A stretch of DNA of 6,794 bases from DATFYM01 sp035315065 (GCA_035315065.1 DATFYM010000009.1:1-6794); one strand, 5' to 3'; counted from the stretch's first letter, positions 1 through 4,753 are shown. A program made the numbers and translations. Notes: generated by a model not told the origin, from the sequence alone.

Positions 1-597
1 ATTGAGCGAGCCTTTGCCGTTTCTCCTCAGCAATTTTGCCAGCAAACCATTCTGAATCAGTAGATTAGGTGCGCCACGTTCACCGGCCCGACCAAAACCC
101 GAAAAGGTGTTCCGATGCTCGCGGGAAGCATGGCTAGTAAGTCCTTTAGATTGAGCAAGCCCTCGCCGTTTCTCGTCAGCAATTCGTCCAACAACCCTTG
201 CGAAATCAATAGATTGTCCTCGCCACGCTTCGGTCGCTCGACAAAACCCGAAAGGCCCGAAAAGGGTTGATTCAACGCTCGCGTGGAGCGTGGCTAGTAA
301 GTCCTTTAGATTGAGCGAGCGCTCGCCGTTTCTCTTCAGCAATTTTGCCAACAACCCTTGCGGAATCAAGAGATACGCCGCTCCACGTTTCACCGGCCCG
401 GCGAGACCCGAACGATGTGGTTCGACACTCGCCGGTTGGAAAGAAAGCCCAGCTAGTAAGTCCTTTGGATTCAGCATGCCGTGTTTCTCCGACTTGGAGA
501 ATTGGCGATCAACCATCGTCGAATCAACAGATTGGCCTCGCAGATTTGCGGTCGCACCCGCCGAACGCCGAAAGGGCCGACTCAAGGCGTGGAGAAT
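1..597. repeat. Degenerate tandem repeats, ~150-160 bp units (about 4 copies)
   Basis: Units run 1-149, 150-309, 310-468 and a more diverged 469-597. Each starts ATTGAGC or ATTCAGC, continues with a GCCGTTTCTC-type block and an AATCA-AGAT block, and the first three end in GCTAGTAAGTCCTTT plus AG or GG. The unit length is not a multiple of three and stop codons interrupt the frames, so no intact gene spans it. On the minus strand, units 2 and 3 share one frame reading ARVVG, then R/K, IA, D/E, EKRR, G/A, LAQSKGLTS. The differences there are conservative, which suggests an eroded helical protein segment. A 72-codon minus ORF at 57-275 is in another frame and is probably incidental. Function unknown; the array may continue to the left of the window. 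Confidence 0.75.
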
Positions 598-598
598 T

Positions 599-702
599 AC
601 CACGGAGGCACCAAGACCTAGAGAGACTGAGGACGATACGAAGATGTCTCTCGCTCCCCAATGCTTCCCATTCTTCTCTGTGCCTCTGTGTCTCTGCGTT
701 GG
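599..702. repeat. Imperfect inverted repeat, CAGAG-type MITE-like element
   Basis: The left arm begins ACCACGGAGGCACCAAGACC at 599. The right arm (671-702) reads, on the opposite strand, CCAACGCAGAGACACAGAGG followed by CACAGAGA. Both arms are built of GAGRCAC/CAGAG words and face each other across about 50 bp, so the element could fold into a long imperfect hairpin. Similar words (CTCTGTGCCTCTGTG) are, from memory, scattered between genes in several environmental phyla. No ORF of its own is seen. The element is placed exactly between the tandem repeat array and a palindrome. The mobile nature is inference. Confidence 0.45.
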
Positions 703-703
703 A

Positions 704-730
704 CGCTCCTTCGCAATTGCGAAGTGAGCG
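704..730. other. Palindrome centred on CTTCGCAATTGCGAAG
   Basis: Positions 709-724 are a perfect 16-bp palindrome. It is extended by CGCTC on the left and GAGCG on the right, with a single unpaired T at 725. It has no T-run, so it is not a classical terminator. It could be a protein binding site or the end of the adjoining repeat element. No gene start lies nearby to make it an obvious operator. Confidence 0.5.
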
Positions 731-878
731 CCGATTACCGATTGACACGGACCGCTGGGCTTGACACGTTTTAATTGAATCGGTCGCGCAAAACCCGCCC
801 TTAATGCCGTGTTCGAGCCCCTTCGATGCACGTTCTTGGCAAAAAGTGGTGAAATTTGGTACGATTTTGTAGCCCAAA

Positions 879-898
879 AACGTCCGAAAACGGACGTT
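879..898 (-). terminator. Candidate rho-independent terminator for the minus-strand gene
   Basis: A perfect 8-bp stem, AACGTCCG-AAAA-CGGACGTT, lies 125 bp beyond the stop codon at 1024. Read on the minus strand, the stem is followed by further T residues (five in a row including the stem end) and then GGG, which suits termination of the minus-strand transcript. The T-run is short and the distance from the stop is longish, so efficiency is uncertain. Confidence 0.55.
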
Positions 899-1023
899 CC
901 TTCCAATAACCCGTTTGTTTGCAATACCGACTTTCCTCTGGTTACAGCCACAAAGGTAATTAAATTCCCCGTTAATTTTCTAAGTTTGACCATAAGTGTA
1001 ACCATGGAGCTCATCAGGGCCCA

Positions 1024-2010
1024 TCAAGGCTTGAGTCCTGCCAGCGATGGCGGTCGTCCCGGGCGTCGCCCCACGGACCCGCCGCCGGCCGCCAATTGAC
1101 CTAGCGCGCCACCCGGCGCGAGGTTGAAGTCCGTTACCCCGGTCGCCTTGCCCCGCCGCCACGCCGACAACTGCTCCAGCTTGAGCTGATATTCCAGTTC
1201 CAGCATCCTTTCCTGCCGCAGCAGGTTGCTGAGGTCTTTCTCGTCGAGCAACAACTGCGCGTCACGCGTCGCCTCCGGGATGGCGATCGCGCCCTCACGG
1301 TACAGGGCTTCCAGCTTCTGATAGGCCTTAATCTCCTCCCCCAGCGCCGTCACAAAAGCCTGGCGTGCGGCTTGCTGCGCCTCTTCGTTGCCTTCCGCCT
1401 GTGTCTTAATCCCCGCCTTGTAGTCCAACACCAGTTCGCTGGCGGAGAGCCCCGGGTGCTCGCCGAAGATCACCCGCAGGCATCCCGTTCCCCACTCGCT
1501 GAAACCTTCCAGCTCCACCGTGGCCCGCAGGCCTCGGAGGAACATGAGGGTCCTTTCGAACTTGTATTGGGAATCGGGCAGACCGGTGAAGCCTTCCTGG
1601 TTCATAAGCCATTTTTCCGCCATGCCGCTCTCTCCCCGCCCCTCGGAGGCGAGCCCCTGCTGCCGCTTCAGTTCCTTCCCCCGCCGGATTTCCACCAGCT
1701 TGGCTTGGCGGGTTCGCTTCAGACGGCGCAGCTCCCACCGGTTCTCCACCAAGTCTTCGAATAAGTCGTCTTCGAAGGCGTCTTCCGGGCGGACGGCGCC
1801 CCAGTAGCCGTGACGAAACGTATCGAATTTTTCCGGGTCTTCCCCCAGTTGCTCCAGGAAACCGCGGAACGAGCGTGTATAGGGCGGCTCCCGCCGCTTG
1901 CGCCTCGGGTTGGATTTGGATTCCCGGTCTTCATTCTCCGCTGCCTTGGACTCCGCCGACTGGTCCCCGCTCGCTTCTGCCCGCACTTCTTGTGTTTCGA
2001 CTGCACTCAT
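1024..2010 (-). CDS. Hypothetical charged alpha-helical protein, 328 aa (full-length copy)
   Basis: I do not recognise a named family. The start MSAVETQEVR at 2010 is chosen over an in-frame ATG at 2040 because AGGAGA lies about 9 nt upstream of it. The duplicate at 4753 keeps the same start and ribosome binding site. Residues 1-40 are a polar, disordered-looking tail ending in a basic patch (RRKRR). A PPYTRSFRGFLEQLGEDP block (42-59) follows, then an acidic/aromatic stretch (70-95) and a very charged helical region (95-125). Residues 145-200 are more globular, residues 205-285 are helical and coiled-coil-like, and the tail is Gly/Pro/Arg-rich (298-328). There is no signal peptide or membrane segment, so a cytoplasmic location is likely. 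A truncated paralogue with the same promoter and leader sits at 4502-4753, so this is a multi-copy gene. It is monocistronic, with its own promoter and a possible terminator. Confidence 0.8.
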   Translation of the reverse strand: MSAVETQEVRAEASGDQSAESKAAENEDRESKSNPRRKRREPPYTRSFRGFLEQLGEDPEKFDTFRHGYWGAVRPEDAFEDDLFEDLVENRWELRRLKRTRQAKLVEIRRGKELKRQQGLASEGRGESGMAEKWLMNQEGFTGLPDSQYKFERTLMFLRGLRATVELEGFSEWGTGCLRVIFGEHPGLSASELVLDYKAGIKTQAEGNEEAQQAARQAFVTALGEEIKAYQKLEALYREGAIAIPEATRDAQLLLDEKDLSNLLRQERMLELEYQLKLEQLSAWRRGKATGVTDFNLAPGGALGQLAAGGGSVGRRPGRPPSLAGLKP

Positions 2011-2147
2011 AAGTCTCTGTCTCCTTTTCCCAAGAATCACGGCCCCTTGAGCCTCCCGGCGAAGCGGACCTACCTGCTTGGCGGAACGCCGGCCCCCGGA
2101 GCGTACGCTCGCCCGAGGCTACGCGCTCGCCACGCGTCGAAGCCGTC
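2011..2147 (-). promoter_or_regulatory. GC-rich structured 5' leader with ribosome binding site
   Basis: The leader runs from the predicted transcription start (about 2147) to the ATG at 2010. It is very GC-rich and can form small hairpins, for example GGCG-TTC-CGCC and GAGCG-TA-CGCTC. The duplicate leader (4754-4890) keeps a hairpin at the first place (GGCG-TTT-CGCC, a loop change only) and forms CCCGG-TTCG-CCGGG further down. The 3' end carries AAAAGGAGA, the Shine-Dalgarno sequence. Regulation by leader structure is possible but only inferred; no known riboswitch is recognised. Confidence 0.4.
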
Positions 2148-2153
2148 TAGCTT

Positions 2154-2182
2154 AGTGTAATACAGGAGGGCGTATCTGTCAA
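2154..2182 (-). promoter_or_regulatory. Sigma70-type promoter of the hypothetical gene (copy A)
   Basis: On the minus strand there is a perfect TTGACA -35 box (2177-2182), a 17-bp spacer and a TACACT -10 box (2154-2159, 4 of 6 to consensus). The same arrangement recurs in copy B with TATCCT as -10. Conservation of spacing and of the -35 box in both copies supports function. Confidence 0.7.
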
Positions 2183-2226
2183 GCTAATTATCTTATGGCC
2201 ACTCTACCATCTGGCACCCTGGGCCA

Positions 2227-2371
2227 GGTATATCGCCCTCCCCGGGGTTGGCCAAGAATTGGAGGTCGGCGCGTCCTCAGCCCCGGCAGGGGCGGCGTAA
2301 TTTAGCCCACGGCGACAGCCGTGGGATCCGGTGTGCCATAATCCCCACAGCCCTGGAGGGGCGATATAACC
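2227..2371. repeat. REP-like hairpin cluster upstream of the transposase
   Basis: Three GCCCC-loop-GGGGC type units are present. One is inverted at about 2229-2247 (TATATCGCCCTCCCCGGGG), one is in the 47-bp unit at 2280-2293 (GCCCC-GGCA-GGGGC), and one lies at 2349-2362 (GCCC-TGGAG-GGGC). The outer two also share a GGTATATCGCCC / GGGCGATATAACC inverted motif, so 2227-2371 could fold back on itself like a REPIN, a pair of opposed REPs. REP units next to a RAYT gene are an established association. Assignment to a REP family is by structure and context only. Confidence 0.7.
2279..2325 (+). repeat. 47-bp REP-like unit, left copy (two hairpins)
   Basis: The unit has two hairpins, GCCCC-GGCA-GGGGC (2280-2293) and CCCACGGC-GACA-GCCGTGGG (2306-2325), separated by 12 bp containing TAATTTAG. 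It is present in inverted orientation at 2883-2929 with a single difference, in the loop of the second hairpin. The pair brackets the transposase gene. Confidence 0.85.
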
Positions 2372-2797
2372 ATGGCCCACACCTACACCGCCATCCTCGT
2401 TCATGCCGTTTTCAGCACCAAGCAGCGGCAACCCTATCTCACCCCCGAGATCAAGGCCGAACTCTTTCCCTATCTGGCCGGCTCGCTCCGTCACATGAGG
2501 GCGAAATCGGTGATTGTGAACGGGCCACGCGACCACGTCCATCTTCTCTTCTCGCTTCCTCCGGCGCTGCCGCTGTCCGACGCCATGGAGAAGCTGAAGG
2601 CCAACTCTTCCAAGTGGGCTCACGAACGGTGGCAGCGATTCTTCGCCTGGCAGACAGGCTATGCTGCCTCCAGCGTCAGCCAGTCGAACCTGCCAGCAGT
2701 GCGGAACTACATCGCCCGCCAGGAAGAGCACCATCGGAAGGTGACCTACCAGGAAGAGGTGCTGGGCGCTGCTCAAGAAGCACAACATCGAATATGA
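2372..2797 (+). CDS. REP-associated tyrosine transposase (RAYT, IS200/IS605-like TnpA), frameshifted C-terminus
   Basis: This is a single-strand DNA transposase of the Y1 HUH family (Y1_Tnp). Such enzymes nick and rejoin hairpin DNA; RAYT members are linked to spread of REP sequences. The start MAHTYTAILVHAVFSTKQR matches the family N-terminus. The metal-binding HUH motif is H55-V56-H57 in PRDHVHLLF. The catalytic tyrosine should be Y113 in VRNYIARQEEHHRK, with Q117 as the helper ligand. The frame as it stands ends at 141 aa in a non-family tail. Removing one G from the GGG at 2764-2766 restores LLKKHNIEYDPRFVFD and a stop at 2817-2819, giving 148 aa. The active site is complete but the C-terminal helix is altered, so activity is uncertain; a sequencing error is also possible. 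A GGAGG about 12 nt upstream lies within a REP hairpin. The gene stands alone between REP clusters. Confidence 0.9.
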   Translation: MAHTYTAILVHAVFSTKQRQPYLTPEIKAELFPYLAGSLRHMRAKSVIVNGPRDHVHLLFSLPPALPLSDAMEKLKANSSKWAHERWQRFFAWQTGYAASSVSQSNLPAVRNYIARQEEHHRKVTYQEEVLGAAQEAQHRI

Positions 2798-2837
2798 CCC
2801 ACGCTTCGTGTTCGACTGAGGTGCTGCGCGTTCTTAT

Positions 2838-2960
2838 GCCGCCCCTGCGGGGCTTGCGAGGTGCAAATGGTGCGTTCCGTCACCCACGGCTGGCGCCGTG
2901 GGCTAAATTACGCCGCCCCTGCCGGGGCTTACGAGGGTGCAGACGGCGTATGCGTTCCGT
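2838..2960. repeat. REP-like hairpin cluster downstream of the transposase
   Basis: Two direct copies of a GCCGCCCCTGC(C)GGGGCTT unit occur at 2838-2855 and 2912-2930. Each is followed by CGAGG and, some bases later, by TGCGTTCCGT (2871-2880 and 2951-2960). Both units are opposite in orientation to those at 2280 and 2349 upstream, so the transposase lies between oppositely facing REP sets. The second copy runs into the DUF433 remnant. Confidence 0.75.
2883..2929 (-). repeat. 47-bp REP-like unit, right copy (inverted)
   Basis: This is the reverse complement of 2279-2325 at 46 of 47 positions. It has the hairpin CCCACGGC-TGGC-GCCGTGGG (2883-2902), then CTAAATTACG, then GCCCC-TGCC-GGGGC (2915-2928). 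Near identity of the two arms, beside a frameshifted transposase, suggests recent spread or gene conversion. Confidence 0.85.
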
Positions 2961-3100
2961 TATCTCGAGAGCCTTGACGCCGGCATGTTGACGAAGTGGT
3001 GAAGCAGTTCGACGTAACCCGCGAACAGGTATACGCGGTGCTGGAATTCGTGGCCCGCAGCCTCGACAGAGTCCCTGTGTTGGCCTATGTGGCGTTATAA
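2937..3100 (+). pseudogene. Remnant of a DUF433 antitoxin-like gene
   Basis: The frame from 2987 to the TAA at 3098-3100 reads VDEVVKQFDVTREQVYAVLE followed by FVARSLDRVPVLAYVAL. This matches, from memory, the C-terminal half of DUF433 proteins, a helix-turn-helix-like family often paired with a DUF5615 PIN-like toxin. Just upstream, another frame (2937-2987) reads VQTAYAFRYLESLDAGM, which fits the preceding part of the same domain, so the frame is broken at about 2987. The N-terminus is missing, cut at the REP cluster, and no DUF5615 partner follows. It is almost certainly non-functional, although its end may supply the -10 box of the next operon. Confidence 0.65.
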
Positions 3101-3101
3101 T
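3096..3101 (+). promoter_or_regulatory. Consensus TATAAT -10 box upstream of the DUF4160 gene
   Basis: A perfect TATAAT overlaps the stop codon of the DUF433 remnant, 50 bp before the DUF4160 start. No good -35 box lies 16-18 bp upstream (CCCTGT at best), so the promoter is tentative. A 6-bp hairpin (CTAAGC, loop of 7, GCTTAG; 3112-3130) lies just downstream. It could be an operator or a leader hairpin for autoregulation of the small-gene pair. Confidence 0.4.
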
Positions 3102-3150
3102 ACGAAGGCATCTAAGCGACGGTGGCTTAGGCGGGGCCGGTGACACTGCA

Positions 3151-3372
3151 ATGCCTGAGATTTCTCGATTCCTTGGTATCGTGATCGGCATCTTCTACAG
3201 CGAGCATGGTGTCCCGCATTTTCACGCGGTTTACGGCGAGCACGAAATCTCGGTGGAGATCGAGTCGGGCACGATTCACGGCCAATTCCCGCCGAGGGCC
3301 TTGAGGCAGGTGCTTGAATGGGCCGCCCTTCACCGGCAGGAATTAATCGACAATTGGCAACTTGCGCGGTAA
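3151..3372 (+). CDS. DUF4160 domain protein (73 aa)
   Basis: The whole protein is one DUF4160 domain. The typical opening MPEISRFLGIVI is followed by PHFHAVYGEHE (22-32) with its conserved HFH. Then come a beta-rich middle (33-48) and the ending LEWAALHRQELIDNWQLAR (55-73). The length is normal for the family and there is no signal peptide. GGTGA at 3139-3143 is a fair ribosome binding site 7 nt before the ATG. DUF4160 genes typically precede a DUF2442 gene, as here (41 bp gap). The pair is generally thought to act like a toxin-antitoxin or other two-gene module, but no biochemical role is established to my knowledge. It is probably cotranscribed with the next gene. Confidence 0.88.
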   Translation: MPEISRFLGIVIGIFYSEHGVPHFHAVYGEHEISVEIESGTIHGQFPPRALRQVLEWAALHRQELIDNWQLAR

Positions 3373-3413
3373 GGGCAACCGCTCAGGCGCATTGCTCCGC
3401 TAGAGTGAGGACC

Positions 3414-3659
3414 ATGGACTATCATATTGTCGAAGCGCGATATGTGGCCGGATACGTCGTGTGGCTTCGCTTTCGCGACGGAACCAGCGGCGAGATCGAT
3501 CTCGCACCCGCTCTCCGCGGCCCCGTCTTCGAACCGTTGCGCGATCCGGCGGTTTTCAGGCAGTTCCAGGTTCATCCTGAGTTTCACACCCTCGCCTGGC
3601 CGAACGGGGCCGATTTGGCGCCCGAGTTCTTGCGCGATAACGTGCGGGTTGCAGTGTGA
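3414..3659 (+). CDS. DUF2442 domain protein (81 aa)
   Basis: The DUF2442 features are YVVWLRFRDGTSGEIDLAP (14-32), a GPVFEPLRDPAVFRQ block (36-50) and the family signature WPNGADLAPE (62-71). The frame is open from 3318, but the ATG at 3414 is preferred. It gives MDYHIVEARYV, the usual N-terminus, and GAGG lies 3 nt upstream, somewhat close. The protein is small and soluble. It is the second gene of the DUF4160-DUF2442 pair and presumably the partner of the preceding product; which one is toxic, if either, is not shown by the sequence. Confidence 0.87.
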   Translation: MDYHIVEARYVAGYVVWLRFRDGTSGEIDLAPALRGPVFEPLRDPAVFRQFQVHPEFHTLAWPNGADLAPEFLRDNVRVAV

Positions 3660-3662
3660 CCC

Positions 3663-3676
3663 ACTAGACTTCTAGT
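3663..3676. other. Short near-palindrome ACTAGA-CT-TCTAGT
   Basis: Six-base arms surround a 2-nt centre, placed 4 bp after the DUF2442 stop and 80 bp before the antitoxin start. It could be an operator for the VapB-type repressor, or chance. It is not a terminator, having no adequate loop or T-run. Confidence 0.25.
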
Positions 3677-3719
3677 CCTCGCCGTGTTTCTTGCGGCGCA
3701 GGCGGTGGACTTTTTGGGA

Positions 3720-3748
3720 TTGCTTTCAACCGGAAGTTCTCGTATTCT
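3720..3748 (+). promoter_or_regulatory. Candidate promoter of the vapBC pair
   Basis: TTGCTT (3720-3725), a 17-bp spacer and TATTCT (3743-3748) give a moderate sigma70 match. The predicted transcription start falls on or next to the ATG at 3756. No Shine-Dalgarno sequence precedes that ATG, which is consistent with a leaderless message. Confidence 0.4.
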
Positions 3749-3755
3749 GAAAGTT

Positions 3756-3968
3756 ATGGAAGTCCATTTCACACCGGAGCAGGAAGCGCAGCTTGCGCAG
3801 ATCGCCGCCAATGCAGGCACCCCCGCCGAGCAAATGGTGAAGGAAGTTGTGTTGCGCCTGCTTGAGGGAGAAAAAACCCGCTGTCGTACCGCTCCCGAAT
3901 TGCCGGTCTGGCATCTTGGCGGTGTAGGCGCTCTCCACCGGCGGGACATTTACGACGATGTCCGTTGA
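3756..3968 (+). CDS. vapB: VapB-type antitoxin (70 aa)
   Basis: This is the antitoxin of a type II pair; it should bind the PIN-domain toxin encoded next and repress its own promoter. The start MEVHFTPEQEAQLAQIA is the usual beginning of this family. The upstream in-frame residues from 3684 are unlike it and are rejected. Residues 2-40 look like a short beta strand plus helices (ribbon-helix-helix or similar), including AEQMVKEVVLRLLEGE. The C-terminal part, ELPVWHLGGVGALHRRDIYDD, is the toxin-binding tail type. There is no clear ribosome binding site and translation may be leaderless. The stop lies inside the toxin gene, an 11-base overlap, implying translational coupling. Confidence 0.75.
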   Translation: MEVHFTPEQEAQLAQIAANAGTPAEQMVKEVVLRLLEGEKTRCRTAPELPVWHLGGVGALHRRDIYDDVR

Positions 3969-4392
3969 GCCGGGCCTTATCGATGCGAATGTTCTCGTCT
4001 ATGCAATGGACGCAGACGCTCCCCAACACGCAGCGTCACGCGCCTTGCTCGACGTTGCGCGTGACACGTCCGCAACTCTTTATGTGACCTCGCAGATACT
4101 TTGCGAGTTTTATTCCATCGTGACCAATGCGCGGCGCGTTCCAAAGCCGCGCTCTCCTGCCGACGCACTGAGCGCGATTTCCGGTCTGCTTGCTTTTCTT
4201 CATGTACTGCCAATCCCGGTCCACACCGTGGAAGGGTGGCTGGGTTTGCTTCGTCGCCGTCCTGTAACCGGTGGTGACATATTCGATTTGCAGATTGTCG
4301 CGACCATGAAGGCCAACGGCGTTCGGCGAATTTACACCTTCAACAACGATGACTTTGAGGCTTTTTCCGAACTCGAGGTAGTAACGCCATAA
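3958..4392 (+). CDS. vapC: VapC-type toxin, PIN-domain ribonuclease (144 aa)
   Basis: PIN-domain nucleases of this kind cut RNA with a Mg2+ ion held by acidic residues. These are seen as D9 (LIDANVLVYAMD), E50 (ILCEFYSIV), D107/D110 (GGDIFDLQIVATM) and D131 after the NN of YTFNNDDF. The length (144 aa) is normal and the domain is complete. The start at 3958 overlaps the antitoxin stop, the usual arrangement in vapBC operons. The protein is soluble and its target RNA cannot be told from sequence. The gene looks intact, so the antitoxin must be made for the cell to tolerate it. Confidence 0.88.
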   Translation: MSVEPGLIDANVLVYAMDADAPQHAASRALLDVARDTSATLYVTSQILCEFYSIVTNARRVPKPRSPADALSAISGLLAFLHVLPIPVHTVEGWLGLLRRRPVTGGDIFDLQIVATMKANGVRRIYTFNNDDFEAFSELEVVTP

Positions 4393-4501
4393 CCAGCTTC
4401 GTATCGAAAAGGGAAGCGAGCGTACGGCAGACATGGTCCTTACTTCTGCGGCTCTTTGGCAGGGTCCTTGACGAACCGCTGACCTACAAATCAGGTCCGC
4501 G

Positions 4502-4753
4502 CTACCCGGCTTCCTCGAAGCCGTCTTCCGGGTTAAAGGCGTCCCACAATTTGCGGCGCCTCTGGTCGAACTCGCGCGGGTCCTCCCCCAGTTGCTCCAG
4601 GAAGTCGCGGAACGAGCGTGTATAGGGCGGCGCCCGCCGTTTGCGGGTGGGGCTGGTTTTGGGTTCCCGCTCTTCATTCCCCGCTGCCTTGGACTCCGCC
4701 GACTGGTCCGCGGCCACTTCTGCCCGCACTTCTTGTGTTTCGACTGCACTCAT
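4502..4753 (-). pseudogene. Truncated second copy of the charged hypothetical protein (83 aa)
   Basis: The first 12 residues are identical to those of the gene starting at 2010. The PPYTRSFR-FLEQLGEDP block (42-59) is kept, and similarity runs to NPEDGFEE before a stop at 4502. The full copy continues for about 245 more residues, so this is a remnant or a very short paralogue. Promoter, leader and the GGAGA ribosome binding site are intact, so it could still be expressed. Beyond the stop, a different minus frame (ending at 4440) reads RFVKDPAKEPQK. This may be the leftover 3' end of a paralogue after an internal deletion, which is low-confidence inference. Confidence 0.7.

Larger units (their letters stand above)
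703..1023. other. Gene-free spacer with palindromes
   Basis: No convincing gene is seen here on either strand. The short ORFs lack ribosome binding sites and resemble no known protein. The stretch becomes AT-rich from about 840 to 1005, unlike its neighbours. It contains a near-perfect palindrome at 704-730, a repeated TTGACACG word near 744 and 763, and a terminator-like hairpin at 879-898. It separates the repeat array from the 3' end of the minus-strand gene at 1024. Confidence 0.6.
1765..2208 (-). repeat. Direct repeat copy A (gene 5' part, leader and promoter)
   Basis: This segment matches 4508-4951 in the same orientation at a constant offset of 2743 bases. It covers the first ~80 codons of the minus-strand gene, its leader and its promoter. 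The best conserved parts are the start/ribosome-binding region (about 1990-2037), where runs of more than 40 bases are identical, and the promoter region (2137-2200). The GC-rich middle of the leader and codons 60-80 have diverged. Confidence 0.85.

Noticed and set aside
1..597. CRISPR-like array
   Set aside because: The units are about 150-160 bp and similar throughout, with no short constant repeats alternating with unique spacers and no cas genes.
290..764. Overlapping plus-strand ORFs of 139-145 codons
   Set aside because: They run through the degenerate tandem repeat and CAGAG element, have no ribosome binding site and give low-complexity Arg/Ser/Pro-rich translations.
1372..1807. Plus-strand ORFs antisense to the 328-residue gene
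   Set aside because: They are shadows of the GC-rich minus gene. The minus gene has a promoter, a ribosome binding site and a paralogue at the same start.
2762..2770. Programmed ribosomal frameshift in the transposase
   Set aside because: No slippery heptamer or downstream stem of the kind known for IS elements is evident, and IS200-type transposases are normally single-frame. A simple one-base insertion is the simpler explanation.
2204..2788. 194-codon minus ORF over the transposase
   Set aside because: It is antisense to a gene with clear HUH and tyrosine motifs, with no family resemblance and no ribosome binding site context.
2248..2991. 247-codon plus ORF overlapping the transposase in another frame
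   Set aside because: Its translation is out of frame with the recognised transposase and crosses REP hairpins at both ends. It only supplies the restored C-terminus by coincidence of the frameshift.
4470..4495. tRNA-Thr-like fragment on the minus strand (CTGATTTGTA then GGTCAGCGGTTCG)
   Set aside because: Only a short anticodon-to-T-arm resemblance is seen, the variable region and the rest of the cloverleaf are missing, and a protein frame reads across it.
4036..4749. 237-codon minus ORF antisense to vapC
   Set aside because: It joins an out-of-frame reading of the truncated copy to antisense vapC. Its start region is in the wrong frame compared with the conserved MSAVETQEVR start.
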